DNA of 64,000 nt, taken from Candidatus Nanohaloarchaea archaeon (GTDB lineage: Archaea > Nanohalarchaeota > Nanosalinia > Nanosalinales > Nanosalinaceae). Each line of letters begins with the position of its first letter. Position 1 is the first letter of the stretch. A model generated the notes under the pieces. That model ran no database searches, had not been told where the DNA came from, and worked only from the letters and a program-made list of their open reading frames with translations. Shown here piece after piece: positions 1-7,391 of this stretch. Both the position numbers and the translations under genes were made by a program. Location of the stretch: positions 744,001 to 808,000 of the forward strand of contig CP046106.1 of assembly GCA_013343275.1 (NCBI GenBank). The letters are read 5' to 3'.

Positions 1-1248
1 GAGAAGATTTCCGAGAATTATTGAAGAAGCTGTGGCGGTGGCTGCGCCTACTATTCCGTAGATAGGTATAAGTATAACATTCAGTATCAGATTGAGGGCT
101 AGTGCGGCAATGTTGTTATAGAGAAGGTATCTGGTATAACCTTCTGCTTGGAGGTAGCTGCCGACCCGACCTACCAGTGCGTCGAAGAGGTAACCTGTTG
201 CGAGTATAGATAGCGCCAATGAGGCTCGTGTGTATGTATCCCCCCAGAGAACCTCCAGTACCTGTTGAGAGAAAAGTAGTAAAATTAGGAATGTAGGGAA
301 GACCAGTGAGAAAACCCATCTTGTAGCAGTCTGTAGCGAGCTTTCGATACTCTGTTCGTCCCTCTCTTTCAGTTCTGAGAAAGAGCTGAGAGCTAGGCTT
401 CCGATTGCTTTGTGAGGCAAAAGGATTAGCATTGCGGTAGGTAATGCTGCATTGTACAGGCCTACTTGTAGGTCTGTCATGTAGTAACCAAGGAACGCTG
501 TATCGGCCCATCCCATCATTGTTCCGATTAGGCCTGATAGGAGTAGTGGTGAGGAAAAGCGTAGCAGTTTCTTTCTGTGGTATTCTGGCGTTATATCTGA
601 TGTTATTACCGGCCCGACTTTCTTCTCGAGGAAGTAGTATCCTAGTACCATTGCGACTAGACTTCCGGCTAGCCATCCCCAGGCCGCGCTTACTACGTTG
701 AATCCAAATAGTAGAAGGCCTATGGTTACTCCTAGCTGGATTACGTTTTGCAGGATTCTGATTGTCCCAGTCTTATAGATTATCTTGTTGAACCCGATTG
801 TGGTATCGAAGAATGTACGGGTCAGCGATCCTGTTATGATAGTGAAAGAGATTATCTTGATCAGCGGAATGATCGCAGTATTCTGGAAAAAAGTCGTCGC
901 TATATATTCAGCTCCGAAAAACGTTATGGCCCAGAGAAGTACTGAGACAGGCAGTGTCAGGTGAATGGCGCTGAGAACCAGACCTTTGATACTGGCAAAG
1001 TCGTCTTTAGTTCTGAACTCAGGGATGAACTTCTGGAGGCCTTGACCCATGGCCAGATAAGCAATAGTCGAGGCGATACCGGTCACCATCAACGCCAGAG
1101 AAAGCTGTCCGTAGGCCTCTGGCCCAACGAAACGAGCGATCGAAATCCGGTAGAAGTATGTCAAGGCCTTCGATACCATCATGCCAACCGCAGTTACTCC
1201 TGCTCCTTTAGCCAGTGCGTTCAAGGCTTTTTGATCGGCATCTGTCAT
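1..1248 (-). CDS. Polysaccharide/lipid-linked oligosaccharide flippase (Wzx/MATE-like), 3' end outside window
   Basis: The reverse strand is open from an ATG at 1248 to the window edge, 416 codons without a stop, so the C-terminus is missing. The protein has about twelve hydrophobic segments with short loops. Its start (residues about 10-45) has the pattern of polysaccharide-export flippases, with ...SKALTYFYRISIARFVGPEAYG followed by Leu-rich helices, and a later membrane block contains MMGWADTAFLGYY. The family moves lipid-linked glycans across the membrane. The nearby glycan genes and aglB fit a role in flipping the N-glycan donor, but the substrate is inferred. Forward-strand ORFs over 444-1305 are shadows of this gene. 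Confidence 0.85.
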   Translation of the reverse strand, partial: MTDADQKALNALAKGAGVTAVGMMVSKALTYFYRISIARFVGPEAYGQLSLALMVTGIASTIAYLAMGQGLQKFIPEFRTKDDFASIKGLVLSAIHLTLPVSVLLWAITFFGAEYIATTFFQNTAIIPLIKIISFTIITGSLTRTFFDTTIGFNKIIYKTGTIRILQNVIQLGVTIGLLLFGFNVVSAAWGWLAGSLVAMVLGYYFLEKKVGPVITSDITPEYHRKKLLRFSSPLLLSGLIGTMMGWADTAFLGYYMTDLQVGLYNAALPTAMLILLPHKAIGSLALSSFSELKERDEQSIESSLQTATRWVFSLVFPTFLILLLFSQQVLEVLWGDTYTRASLALSILATGYLFDALVGRVGSYLQAEGYTRYLLYNNIAALALNLILNVILIPIYGIVGAATATASSIILGNLL

Positions 1249-1331
1249 ATCAAAGTTTTTGGCAGTGTAAACTGTTTAAACTTCGTCCAGGACCGAGACC
1301 TTTAAGAAGCATTTTGCATAAGTTATGCATT

Positions 1332-1523
1332 ATGCCGAGGAAAACTATTTCCTTGCCTGAGGATCTGGCGGATTTTGTTGATGAGAATCACATTAATCTG
1401 TCCAGGTTTGTTCAGGACAAGTTGAGAGAGCTTTCTGAGTCCGAGAACAGCGATGAAGATCTATCCGATGATGAAGCGAAAGAGATCGCTCAGAAGCTTG
1501 AGGATCTAGGTTATCTAAACTAG
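1332..1523 (+). CDS. Small ribbon-helix-helix (CopG-like) protein
   Basis: This 63-residue acidic protein starts with MPRKTISLPEDLADFVDEN, the strand-helix pattern of ribbon-helix-helix DNA-binding proteins. The start is set at ATG 1332 because the family begins just before this strand; the longer reading from 1215 overlaps the divergent flippase promoter. A TTTAAG box lies about 27 bases upstream, as expected for a leaderless gene. The C-terminus ends KLEDLGYLN, closely resembling the end of the next protein. The next gene starts 12 bases after the stop, so the two probably form an operon. It may be a regulator or antitoxin-like protein; neither is shown. Confidence 0.75.
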   Translation: MPRKTISLPEDLADFVDENHINLSRFVQDKLRELSESENSDEDLSDDEAKEIAQKLEDLGYLN

Positions 1524-1535
1524 GTGAAACACATA

Positions 1536-2453
1536 ATGCCAGAAGCACCTGTTACACGAGACGAAATTGAGAACGCACCAATCAAAGCCAAAATCAAAGC
1601 AGGAGAAGAAGTCGTCAAAAGAGCGCTTGAAGAGTACGATCCTTCCAAGACCGTAATCGGTTTCACAGGAGGTAAAGACTCTACAGTCACTGCGTGGCTT
1701 GTCAAGAGGGTCTGTGAGGAACATGGATTCGAGAAACCGCGTTTCATGTTCGTGGATCACGGCCAGCACTTCGACGAGCTTGAAGGATACGTAGAAAGGC
1801 TTGCAGATGACTGGGGATTCGATGTCATGGTTGCAAGAAACGATGATCTGATCGACCAGGCCGATGAGCCAGGAGACTATGTTCCAGTCGCAGAGCTCAA
1901 CGAACGCAACCAGGAAGAGGCCAAGAGAATCGACGAAGACCTCGAAGAGGTCCAGTGGTTGATGGATACGGAGTCCGGAAACCATCTTCTCAAGACAGTA
2001 CCTATGAACGAACTCCTGGAAGAGGAAGGAATCGAGGCCGTGATCAACGGAGTCCGATGGGACGAACACGAATCCAGAGGCGATGAAGACTTTTACTCTC
2101 CGAGAGACACTCCGGAGCACATGAGAGTCCATCCAATCCTCCAGCTAACCGAGAGAGACATCTGGGATGCATCATGGTTCCACATGGTACCTGACATCAC
2201 AGGAATCGATATCAACTCCTACCCTGAGGACGAAGACGATCTACCGGAAGGCCTCTCCAAGGACGATGTACCTATCAGTCCAAAGTACTGGGCAGGATTC
2301 AGATCTCTTGGATCAGAAGTATCGACAGACAAGACAGAGGAGACTCCGGCCTGGCTCCAGGACGTAGAGAACACAAAAGAAAGAGCAGGAAGAGCACAGA
2401 ACAAGGATGAGAAAGAGATAATGAATAAGCTCAGAGACCTAGGCTATATGTGA
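1536..2453 (+). CDS. PAPS reductase / ATP-pyrophosphatase family protein
   Basis: The protein has 305 residues and a PP-loop, VIGFTGGKDSTVTAW, near residues 40-55, the signature of the adenine-nucleotide alpha-hydrolase superfamily that includes PAPS reductase and sulfate adenylyltransferase subunit 2. VNGVRWDEHESR-like residues (seen as VINGVRWDEHESR) and HPILQLTERDIW follow, as in PAPS reductases. I place the start at ATG 1536 rather than GTG 1524, because GGTGA at 1523-1527 then acts as the ribosome binding site; the GTG belongs to it. No other sulfate-assimilation gene is visible, so the substrate is uncertain; tRNA thiolation or another adenylation is possible. The C-terminus ends KLRDLGYM. 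Confidence 0.85.
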   Translation: MPEAPVTRDEIENAPIKAKIKAGEEVVKRALEEYDPSKTVIGFTGGKDSTVTAWLVKRVCEEHGFEKPRFMFVDHGQHFDELEGYVERLADDWGFDVMVARNDDLIDQADEPGDYVPVAELNERNQEEAKRIDEDLEEVQWLMDTESGNHLLKTVPMNELLEEEGIEAVINGVRWDEHESRGDEDFYSPRDTPEHMRVHPILQLTERDIWDASWFHMVPDITGIDINSYPEDEDDLPEGLSKDDVPISPKYWAGFRSLGSEVSTDKTEETPAWLQDVENTKERAGRAQNKDEKEIMNKLRDLGYM

Positions 2454-2540
2454 GGCCTTCTCAAATCCTATAACGCTTTTTATTTTCTTCTCTATTTTCT
2501 CTATGGAAAGCCAATTAACTTTTGATCTCAAACTTTCTGT

Positions 2541-2852
2541 ATGGAATTTGACAAGTACCAGGAAGGAACCGGAAAGACTGCGGTGTATCCTGAGGATCAG
2601 AAGATAAGCTATCTAGCACTGGGTCTTAACGGTGAGGCTGGTGAGGTGGCTGAAAAAGTCAAGAAATCGATAAGAGATGATAAAGAGCTCGGAGAGGAGA
2701 CCAGGGATGAGCTTGGAGATGTGCTCTGGTATTTAACTCGGTTAGCTGACGAACTCGGGTACGATCTTTCAGATATTGCTAATAGAAATCTGGATAAGCT
2801 GCTGGACAGGAAGGAGCGTGATAAAATCCACGGCAGCGGTGACAACAGGTGA
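2541..2852 (+). CDS. MazG-like nucleotide pyrophosphohydrolase
   Basis: This 103-residue all-alpha protein carries the MazG metal-binding pattern: GLNGEAGEVAEKVKK around residues 28-42 and ELGDVLWYL around residues 63-71 supply the Glu/Asp residues that hold Mg. Family members hydrolyse (d)NTPs to NMP and pyrophosphate, often as housecleaning. The stop codon is embedded in the GGTGA ribosome binding site of the next gene, so translation is probably coupled to the formyltransferase. A T-rich stretch near 2475-2505 probably ends the previous transcript. The substrate is unknown. Confidence 0.88.
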   Translation: MEFDKYQEGTGKTAVYPEDQKISYLALGLNGEAGEVAEKVKKSIRDDKELGEETRDELGDVLWYLTRLADELGYDLSDIANRNLDKLLDRKERDKIHGSGDNR

Positions 2853-2860
2853 AAGAGAAT

Positions 2861-3544
2861 ATGGATGCAGTATTTCTCGGAATAAACGATGCAGGAGAGG
2901 AAATCTACAGCTGGCTGAACCAGCGAGAAGACATTGATGTCAAGGCCCTGCTAACAGAGAAAGAACAGCTTGATCTAATCAAGGAGCTGGAACCGGAAAT
3001 CGTTATATCAGCGGGTTTCGAGCACAAGGTTCCCGAAGAGATAATTGAAGTACCGGAGAAAGGTATAGTCAACGTGCATCCATCATTCCTGCCACACAAC
3101 CGTGGATCCTATCCCTATATCTGGCCTATCATGGATAAAACGCCGGCAGGAGTCTCGATCCACTACATGACGGACGGCATAGATGAAGGACCGATAATAG
3201 ACCAGATGGAGGTACCTGTCAAACCTGATGACACCGCTAAAGATCTCTACGAGAGACTTAAGGCCGAATCAGTTCTCCTCTTCAAGGAGTCATGGCCTGA
3301 GATAAAGAAAGGTGTGAAAGGCAGGACACAGGACCTGGATGTAGGACAGGTCCACTACATGGATGAAATGGATGATATAGTAGAAATAGACAGAGATGAG
3401 AAAGTCCGGGCCGGAGAGCTGATCGACAGGCTGCGAGCGCTGACCTTCCCGCCACACAGGAACGCATTCTTCACGGAGAAGGGAGAGAAATACTTTATCG
3501 AAGTGGAGATAACACCGGAATCAGAGATGGATGAAAGGCCTTAA
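2861..3544 (+). CDS. Formyltransferase (Fmt/ArnA-like, probable sugar N-formyltransferase)
   Basis: The 228-residue protein has the formyltransferase core: NVHPSFLPHNRG supplies the catalytic Asn and His, and DGIDEGPI supplies the Asp. The family transfers a formyl group from 10-formyl-tetrahydrofolate. It is shorter than methionyl-tRNA formyltransferase (about 310) and ends with LRALTFPPHRNAFF and a short beta segment, which fits the sugar N-formyltransferases. Its place among nucleotide-sugar genes supports an amino-sugar substrate. I use ATG 2861, with GGTGA at 2848-2852 as ribosome binding site, instead of GTG 2849. Its TAA overlaps the stop of the convergent epimerase gene. Confidence 0.8.
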   Translation: MDAVFLGINDAGEEIYSWLNQREDIDVKALLTEKEQLDLIKELEPEIVISAGFEHKVPEEIIEVPEKGIVNVHPSFLPHNRGSYPYIWPIMDKTPAGVSIHYMTDGIDEGPIIDQMEVPVKPDDTAKDLYERLKAESVLLFKESWPEIKKGVKGRTQDLDVGQVHYMDEMDDIVEIDRDEKVRAGELIDRLRALTFPPHRNAFFTEKGEKYFIEVEITPESEMDERP

Positions 3545-4443
3545 AGCCTTTCAATTACTTCCCGAGCAGTCCTGCGCACTGACTCGGCAGAGTTCCTCTC
3601 AGGCTCCCAGCCCTCTGACTTCAGCTTCTCGATGTCCAGACGCATCTCGGGTACATCTCCGGTCCAGCCCTTCTCGCCACCGGTGTACGAAAACTCCGGA
3701 GTCAGGCCCATCTCATCAGCTACAATATCAGCGATACCATCGACATCGATAGAATCCTCCGAACCGATGTTGAAAACAGATTTATCTGATTTCCAGGCCT
3801 CCAGAATTCCGCGCACAGTATCGTCGATGTAGATATAGGATTTTCTCTGCTTTCCGTTGCCGAGGATAGTTAGCTCCTCTGGGTTCTCATCTAGTTTGTG
3901 CACGAAGTCGTAGATAACTCCTTTAGGGTTCTTCCCGCCGATAATATTAGCCAGTCTAACTATTGTAGTATCTATACCGAATGTCTGCCCGTAGACCTGA
4001 ACCATGTGTTCGTCGCCAGCCTTTGTAGCACCGTACATAGAAATAGGATCAAGCCTGTGATCTTCAGGTGTAGGAATTTCGGCCTCCTCCCCGTAAACAA
4101 CGGAAGAAGATGCAAATACGATATCGCCTACGTCTGCATCGACGCATGCATCCAGCACGTTTTTAGTACCTACAAAGTTCTCGTTAAAATCTTTCTCACG
4201 ATCATCCGGGAAAGTGTTGACTTTAGGGTTCGCGGCGAAGTGGAAAACAGTATTGACATCTTCAAGGTACTCTGCAAGACCTTCTTCCTTGATATCGAAC
4301 TCCAGGATCTCTACTCCTTCAGGCACATTCTCTTCTCGGCCTGATGAGAAATTGTCGATCACCAGGATCTCGTGTTCGTCCTTTAATTCTTCCGCAAGGG
4401 TTGATCCGATGAAACCTGCTCCGCCGGTAATCCCAATCTTCAT
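3541..4443 (-). CDS. NAD-dependent sugar epimerase/dehydratase (extended SDR)
   Basis: This is a complete 300-residue extended short-chain dehydrogenase. The N-terminal TGGAGFIGS is the NAD-binding glycine motif, ASSSVVYGE holds the catalytic Ser region, and YGATKAG near residue 140 is the YxxxK catalytic pair. The C-terminal half is the substrate domain typical of UDP-glucose 4-epimerases and related NDP-sugar enzymes. The exact sugar cannot be read. It is divergent from the fusion gene at 4495, with TATA-like AT-rich sequence between them, and convergent with the formyltransferase, sharing TTAA at their stops. Confidence 0.9.
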   Translation of the reverse strand: MKIGITGGAGFIGSTLAEELKDEHEILVIDNFSSGREENVPEGVEILEFDIKEEGLAEYLEDVNTVFHFAANPKVNTFPDDREKDFNENFVGTKNVLDACVDADVGDIVFASSSVVYGEEAEIPTPEDHRLDPISMYGATKAGDEHMVQVYGQTFGIDTTIVRLANIIGGKNPKGVIYDFVHKLDENPEELTILGNGKQRKSYIYIDDTVRGILEAWKSDKSVFNIGSEDSIDVDGIADIVADEMGLTPEFSYTGGEKGWTGDVPEMRLDIEKLKSEGWEPERNSAESVRRTAREVIERL

Positions 4444-4494
4444 ATCTTGGAATTAGGCCTCATTCATTAAAATATCAACGCGGAATCTTTGTAC

Positions 4495-5241
4495 ATGGGC
4501 AAAAAGAGGATCTCCCTCACTCTCGACGAAGATCTTGTGGAAAAGATAGATGCAGAGGCGGAAAGCCTTGATATCAACCGCTCTCAGACTGTAGAAAAGA
4601 TTGCAGAGGAATATTTCAAAGGTAAAGGCCTTAATACAGCAGTAATTCTGTGTGGGGATCCTGAGAACAAGACCTTGAATCTCTACGAGGGCAAACCAGT
4701 TCTAGGCCATATACTTGAGAACTTGAGTGGGCAGGGCGTCTCCAGAGTTATCTTGCTCGCCGGCCAGAATCGCGATGAGATCAGAGAACAGTTCGGAGAC
4801 GGCTACGATAGCATGACTCTGGAATATATCGAAGATCAATCGGAAGGCACTGCTGCAGCTCTTTCAAAGGCCGAGAAAAAAGTTAACGAAACATTTGTCG
4901 CACTCAACGGCCATGTCGTGGCAGATGTTGATTTAGAGGATATGCTGAGGGTTCACAGAGAGGAAGATTCTTCGGCAACTATGGCGCTGACAACAGTCAG
5001 CTCTCCATCGAACTATGGTGTAGCCAGGCTGAAAGGCCGGAAAATTCTTGGTTTCGAGGAAAAGCCTGAGAGAGGTGAAGAGCCTTCACAGCTGATCAAC
5101 GCAGGTACCTACATTCTCGACGAAGATATATTCCAGCATCTCAACGCCGAATCACTAGAAAAGGCCTTCGAGAACCTTGCAGATGAAGGCCTCCTGTCGG
5201 GTTACATCTACGGTGGGAAGTGGAAGGATATCGATCGCTAG
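4495..5241 (+). CDS. Ribbon-helix-helix domain fused to sugar nucleotidyltransferase
   Basis: Residues 1-45 form a ribbon-helix-helix unit (MGKKRISLTLDEDLVEKID... with a second helix RSQTVEKIAEEYF). From about residue 50 to the end is a nucleotidyltransferase fold: TAVILCGDPENK, KPVLGHILENL, the LNGHVVADVDL metal-binding region, NYGVARLKG, and FEEKPERGEEP, as in glucose-1-phosphate thymidylyltransferases. The usual GxGTRL glycine loop is replaced by CGDPENKTL, so activity is doubtful. The start is ATG 4495 with AT-rich TTAAAATA 23 bases upstream. A DNA-binding domain on such an enzyme suggests a sugar-sensing regulator, which is inference. Confidence 0.82.
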   Translation: MGKKRISLTLDEDLVEKIDAEAESLDINRSQTVEKIAEEYFKGKGLNTAVILCGDPENKTLNLYEGKPVLGHILENLSGQGVSRVILLAGQNRDEIREQFGDGYDSMTLEYIEDQSEGTAAALSKAEKKVNETFVALNGHVVADVDLEDMLRVHREEDSSATMALTTVSSPSNYGVARLKGRKILGFEEKPERGEEPSQLINAGTYILDEDIFQHLNAESLEKAFENLADEGLLSGYIYGGKWKDIDR

Positions 5242-5276
5242 GCTTTTTAGCGGGCGTTTCCTGGTTGAACCGATCA

Positions 5277-5284
5277 TTTATAAA
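5277..5284 (+). promoter_or_regulatory. TATA box of the HIT-like gene, followed by a direct repeat
   Basis: TTTATAAA lies 24-31 bases before ATG 5308, the spacing of archaeal TATA boxes to a leaderless start. Between them the 8-mer ATCGTAAT occurs twice, separated by two bases (about 5290-5307), which could be a regulator site or chance. Confidence 0.55.
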
Positions 5285-5307
5285 TCAGAATCGTAATACA
5301 TCGTAAT

Positions 5308-5988
5308 ATGGATGAGGAGTTCAGTGATTCTCTCGCTGTTCTGAGAGACGAGCCAGAAGGCACCAACATCGTCGAAGAGGCTCTGGAAGACGAGTATCAG
5401 GAAGGCCAGAGATTTGATCTGCCGGAAATGGACGACTGCGCACTATGCAGAATAGATAAAACACCTCACACTGCCGGAGAAAACATTTACTGGCGCGACA
5501 GCGACGACAACTACGTGGTCGAGGCTGCCAACAAGAAAGGCCATCCGGTTAGAAACATGATGGTCTACGGCGATCACGGATACTTCCCTACAGATGCCGA
5601 TATGGAGATGCAGGATGAGGATCCTTTCAGAAGGCTTTTCGAGATCAGCGCTTCTCAAGTATACCATTCGGAAGATATAGACGACGACCAGCTGATCCAG
5701 ACAGTCGGAATGAACTCGGTACCCGGACATGCTCATGTAATGGCCTCAAATCTGGATATTGAGGCAGATGAAACAACCGATCACGCACTTACTGGGAGCT
5801 ATATCAGGTGGGATCTGTCCGATGGTGATTACTCTTTCGAGAACCCGGACGAAGTTATGATAAGAGACAGTATCGGCCGCGAAGTACTTGACAGGATGTA
5901 CAGGAACTCTCTAGGGCTTTCACCTGAAGAAGATTATGGCCAGGCCTCGGCAAGAGTTTCCGAGGAGCCGGCCTTTGGAATGGATTAA
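5308..5988 (+). CDS. Divergent HIT-like protein
   Basis: The 226-residue acidic protein is not clearly recognised. Residues 45-160 have features of the histidine-triad fold in order: a CALC pair, the strand GHPVRNMMVYGDHGYFP (comparable to the GHxLVxPxxH strand), a helix with DPFRRLFEISAS, and GHAHVMA, where HIT proteins have HxHxH. Only two of the three triad histidines are seen, so catalysis may be altered or absent. The N-terminal 40 and C-terminal 60 residues are acidic and of unknown role. It stands alone behind its own TATA box, with the epimerase gene following 26 bases later. Confidence 0.6.
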   Translation: MDEEFSDSLAVLRDEPEGTNIVEEALEDEYQEGQRFDLPEMDDCALCRIDKTPHTAGENIYWRDSDDNYVVEAANKKGHPVRNMMVYGDHGYFPTDADMEMQDEDPFRRLFEISASQVYHSEDIDDDQLIQTVGMNSVPGHAHVMASNLDIEADETTDHALTGSYIRWDLSDGDYSFENPDEVMIRDSIGREVLDRMYRNSLGLSPEEDYGQASARVSEEPAFGMD

Positions 5989-6014
5989 AAGAACTTAGAG
6001 GAGGAAACTTTACT

Positions 6015-6974
6015 ATGAGCGAAAACAGTACTATGGAAAAAGCATTGATTACAGGAGGAGCTGGATTTATCGGCTCCAATATTGCAGAGAAACTGGTGGA
6101 GGAAGGAGTTGAAGTAGTCGTACTTGACTCTCTCTACCTTGGAGAAGAATCAAACTTGGAAGAGGTCAGAGATGAAATAGAGTTCGTGGAGGGATCTGTA
6201 CTTGATACTGATACGGTAGAGGAGGCCATCGAAGGCTGTGATACTGTATTCCATCAGGCCGCAAGAAGCTCAAGTCCGATGCACAAGGATGATGCTGCAG
6301 AAGGCGCAAGAGTAAATATCGAAGGATTCATCAATACGATCGAGGCCGCAAAGGAAGAGGAGAACATGGAGAAAGTCGTCTACGCATCCACATCCTCAAT
6401 GTACGGCAGCGTAGAACCTCCACACAAAGAAGATCAGGGAGAATACCCGACCAACCTCTACACAGCCTCCAAGATGAGCAGAGAGCTTTACGCAAAGGTG
6501 TACTCTCAGCAGACCGATATGCATTTCACAGGTCTCAGATATTTCTCGGTTTACGGCCCGCATGAGAAAGGAAAAGGAAAGTACGCCAACGTTGTCACCC
6601 AGTTCCTATGGAAGATGATGGACGGTGAGCAACCTGTCATATGGGGCGATGGAACCCAGAGCAGAGACTTCACTTTCGTCGAAGACATTGCAAGGGCCAA
6701 CTACCTGGCCGCAGAGAGGAAGGACGAGACTAACGGCGAGTACTACAACATTGGTACAGGCCGCGACATCGATTTCAACTCTCTGGTTGAGAAACTGAAT
6801 GAGGCCCTGGGGAAGGATATCGAACCGGAGCACATCGAACATCCGAGGGATAACCCTGTAATGACCACAAAGGCCGATTACTCCCGTGCAAAAAGAGATC
6901 TGGGTTACGAGCCTCAGTACAGTTTTGAGGAAGGCCTTGAGAAGACTGTGGAGTACTACAGGAATCACCTATAA
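6015..6974 (+). CDS. NAD-dependent nucleotide-sugar epimerase/dehydratase (UDP-glucose 4-epimerase type)
   Basis: The 319-residue extended SDR has TGGAGFIGSNIAEKL at the N-terminus (NAD binding), ASTSSMYGSVEPP (catalytic Ser/Thr region) and YTASKMSRE near residue 155 (YxxxK), followed by LRYFSVYGP and the FTFVEDIARA substrate-domain motif common in UDP-GlcNAc or UDP-Glc 4-epimerases. A purine-rich ribosome binding site GGAGGAAA lies near 5999-6006 before ATG 6015. It differs clearly from the epimerase at 3541, so the two probably act on different sugars. A T-rich stretch follows the stop, then the cupin gene. Confidence 0.92.
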   Translation: MSENSTMEKALITGGAGFIGSNIAEKLVEEGVEVVVLDSLYLGEESNLEEVRDEIEFVEGSVLDTDTVEEAIEGCDTVFHQAARSSSPMHKDDAAEGARVNIEGFINTIEAAKEEENMEKVVYASTSSMYGSVEPPHKEDQGEYPTNLYTASKMSRELYAKVYSQQTDMHFTGLRYFSVYGPHEKGKGKYANVVTQFLWKMMDGEQPVIWGDGTQSRDFTFVEDIARANYLAAERKDETNGEYYNIGTGRDIDFNSLVEKLNEALGKDIEPEHIEHPRDNPVMTTKADYSRAKRDLGYEPQYSFEEGLEKTVEYYRNHL

Positions 6975-6999
6975 GAGATTTAATTTTTCTTTTTCTTCC

Positions 7000-7383
7000 A
7001 TGGGAAGAATTGAGAAGCCCTGGGGATACGAGGAACACGTACTTAGCACACAGGTAGATGTAGGTGACAAGGTAGGTATGCTTGGCATCAGGAGACTTGT
7101 GATCGATGCCGATGAAATGACTTCTTACTCCTACCACGAAGAGCAGTCAGATATCATCTACCTGGAGGAAGGAAACGCCCAGATCAGGAAAGAAGGCGGA
7201 ATCCAGGAGCTTGAGAAAGGAAACGCAATAGTAATACGATCCAACGAGAAACACCAGATCCAGAACATCGACACACAGGTAGCTAAGATACTGGAGATCT
7301 CATTCCCTTACAAGCCTGAAGACCTTCACAGGGTAGAAGACCCTTACGCAGAAGCAAGGGACGATGACGAGCAGGAAGAATAA
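7000..7383 (+). CDS. Cupin-domain protein (sugar isomerase-like)
   Basis: This 127-residue protein begins MGRIEKPWGYEEHVLST, typical of cupins related to mannose-6-phosphate isomerase C-terminal domains, and has the cupin pattern YSYHEEQSDIIYLEEG...AQI (motif 1) and GNAIVIRSNEKHQIQN (motif 2). The metal-binding residues H, E and H are present. The start is ATG 7000, behind TTTAATTTTTC; an earlier reading from 6886 overlaps the epimerase gene in another frame. It probably acts on a phosphosugar or nucleotide sugar in the surrounding pathway, substrate unknown. The acidic tail DDDEQEE is a halophile trait. Confidence 0.82.
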   Translation: MGRIEKPWGYEEHVLSTQVDVGDKVGMLGIRRLVIDADEMTSYSYHEEQSDIIYLEEGNAQIRKEGGIQELEKGNAIVIRSNEKHQIQNIDTQVAKILEISFPYKPEDLHRVEDPYAEARDDDEQEE

Positions 7384-7391
7384 ACTATCCT

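Noticed and set aside
444-1305. Forward-strand ORFs of 65-114 codons near the left edge
   Set aside because: They are antisense to a continuous 416-codon flippase frame with clear membrane segments.
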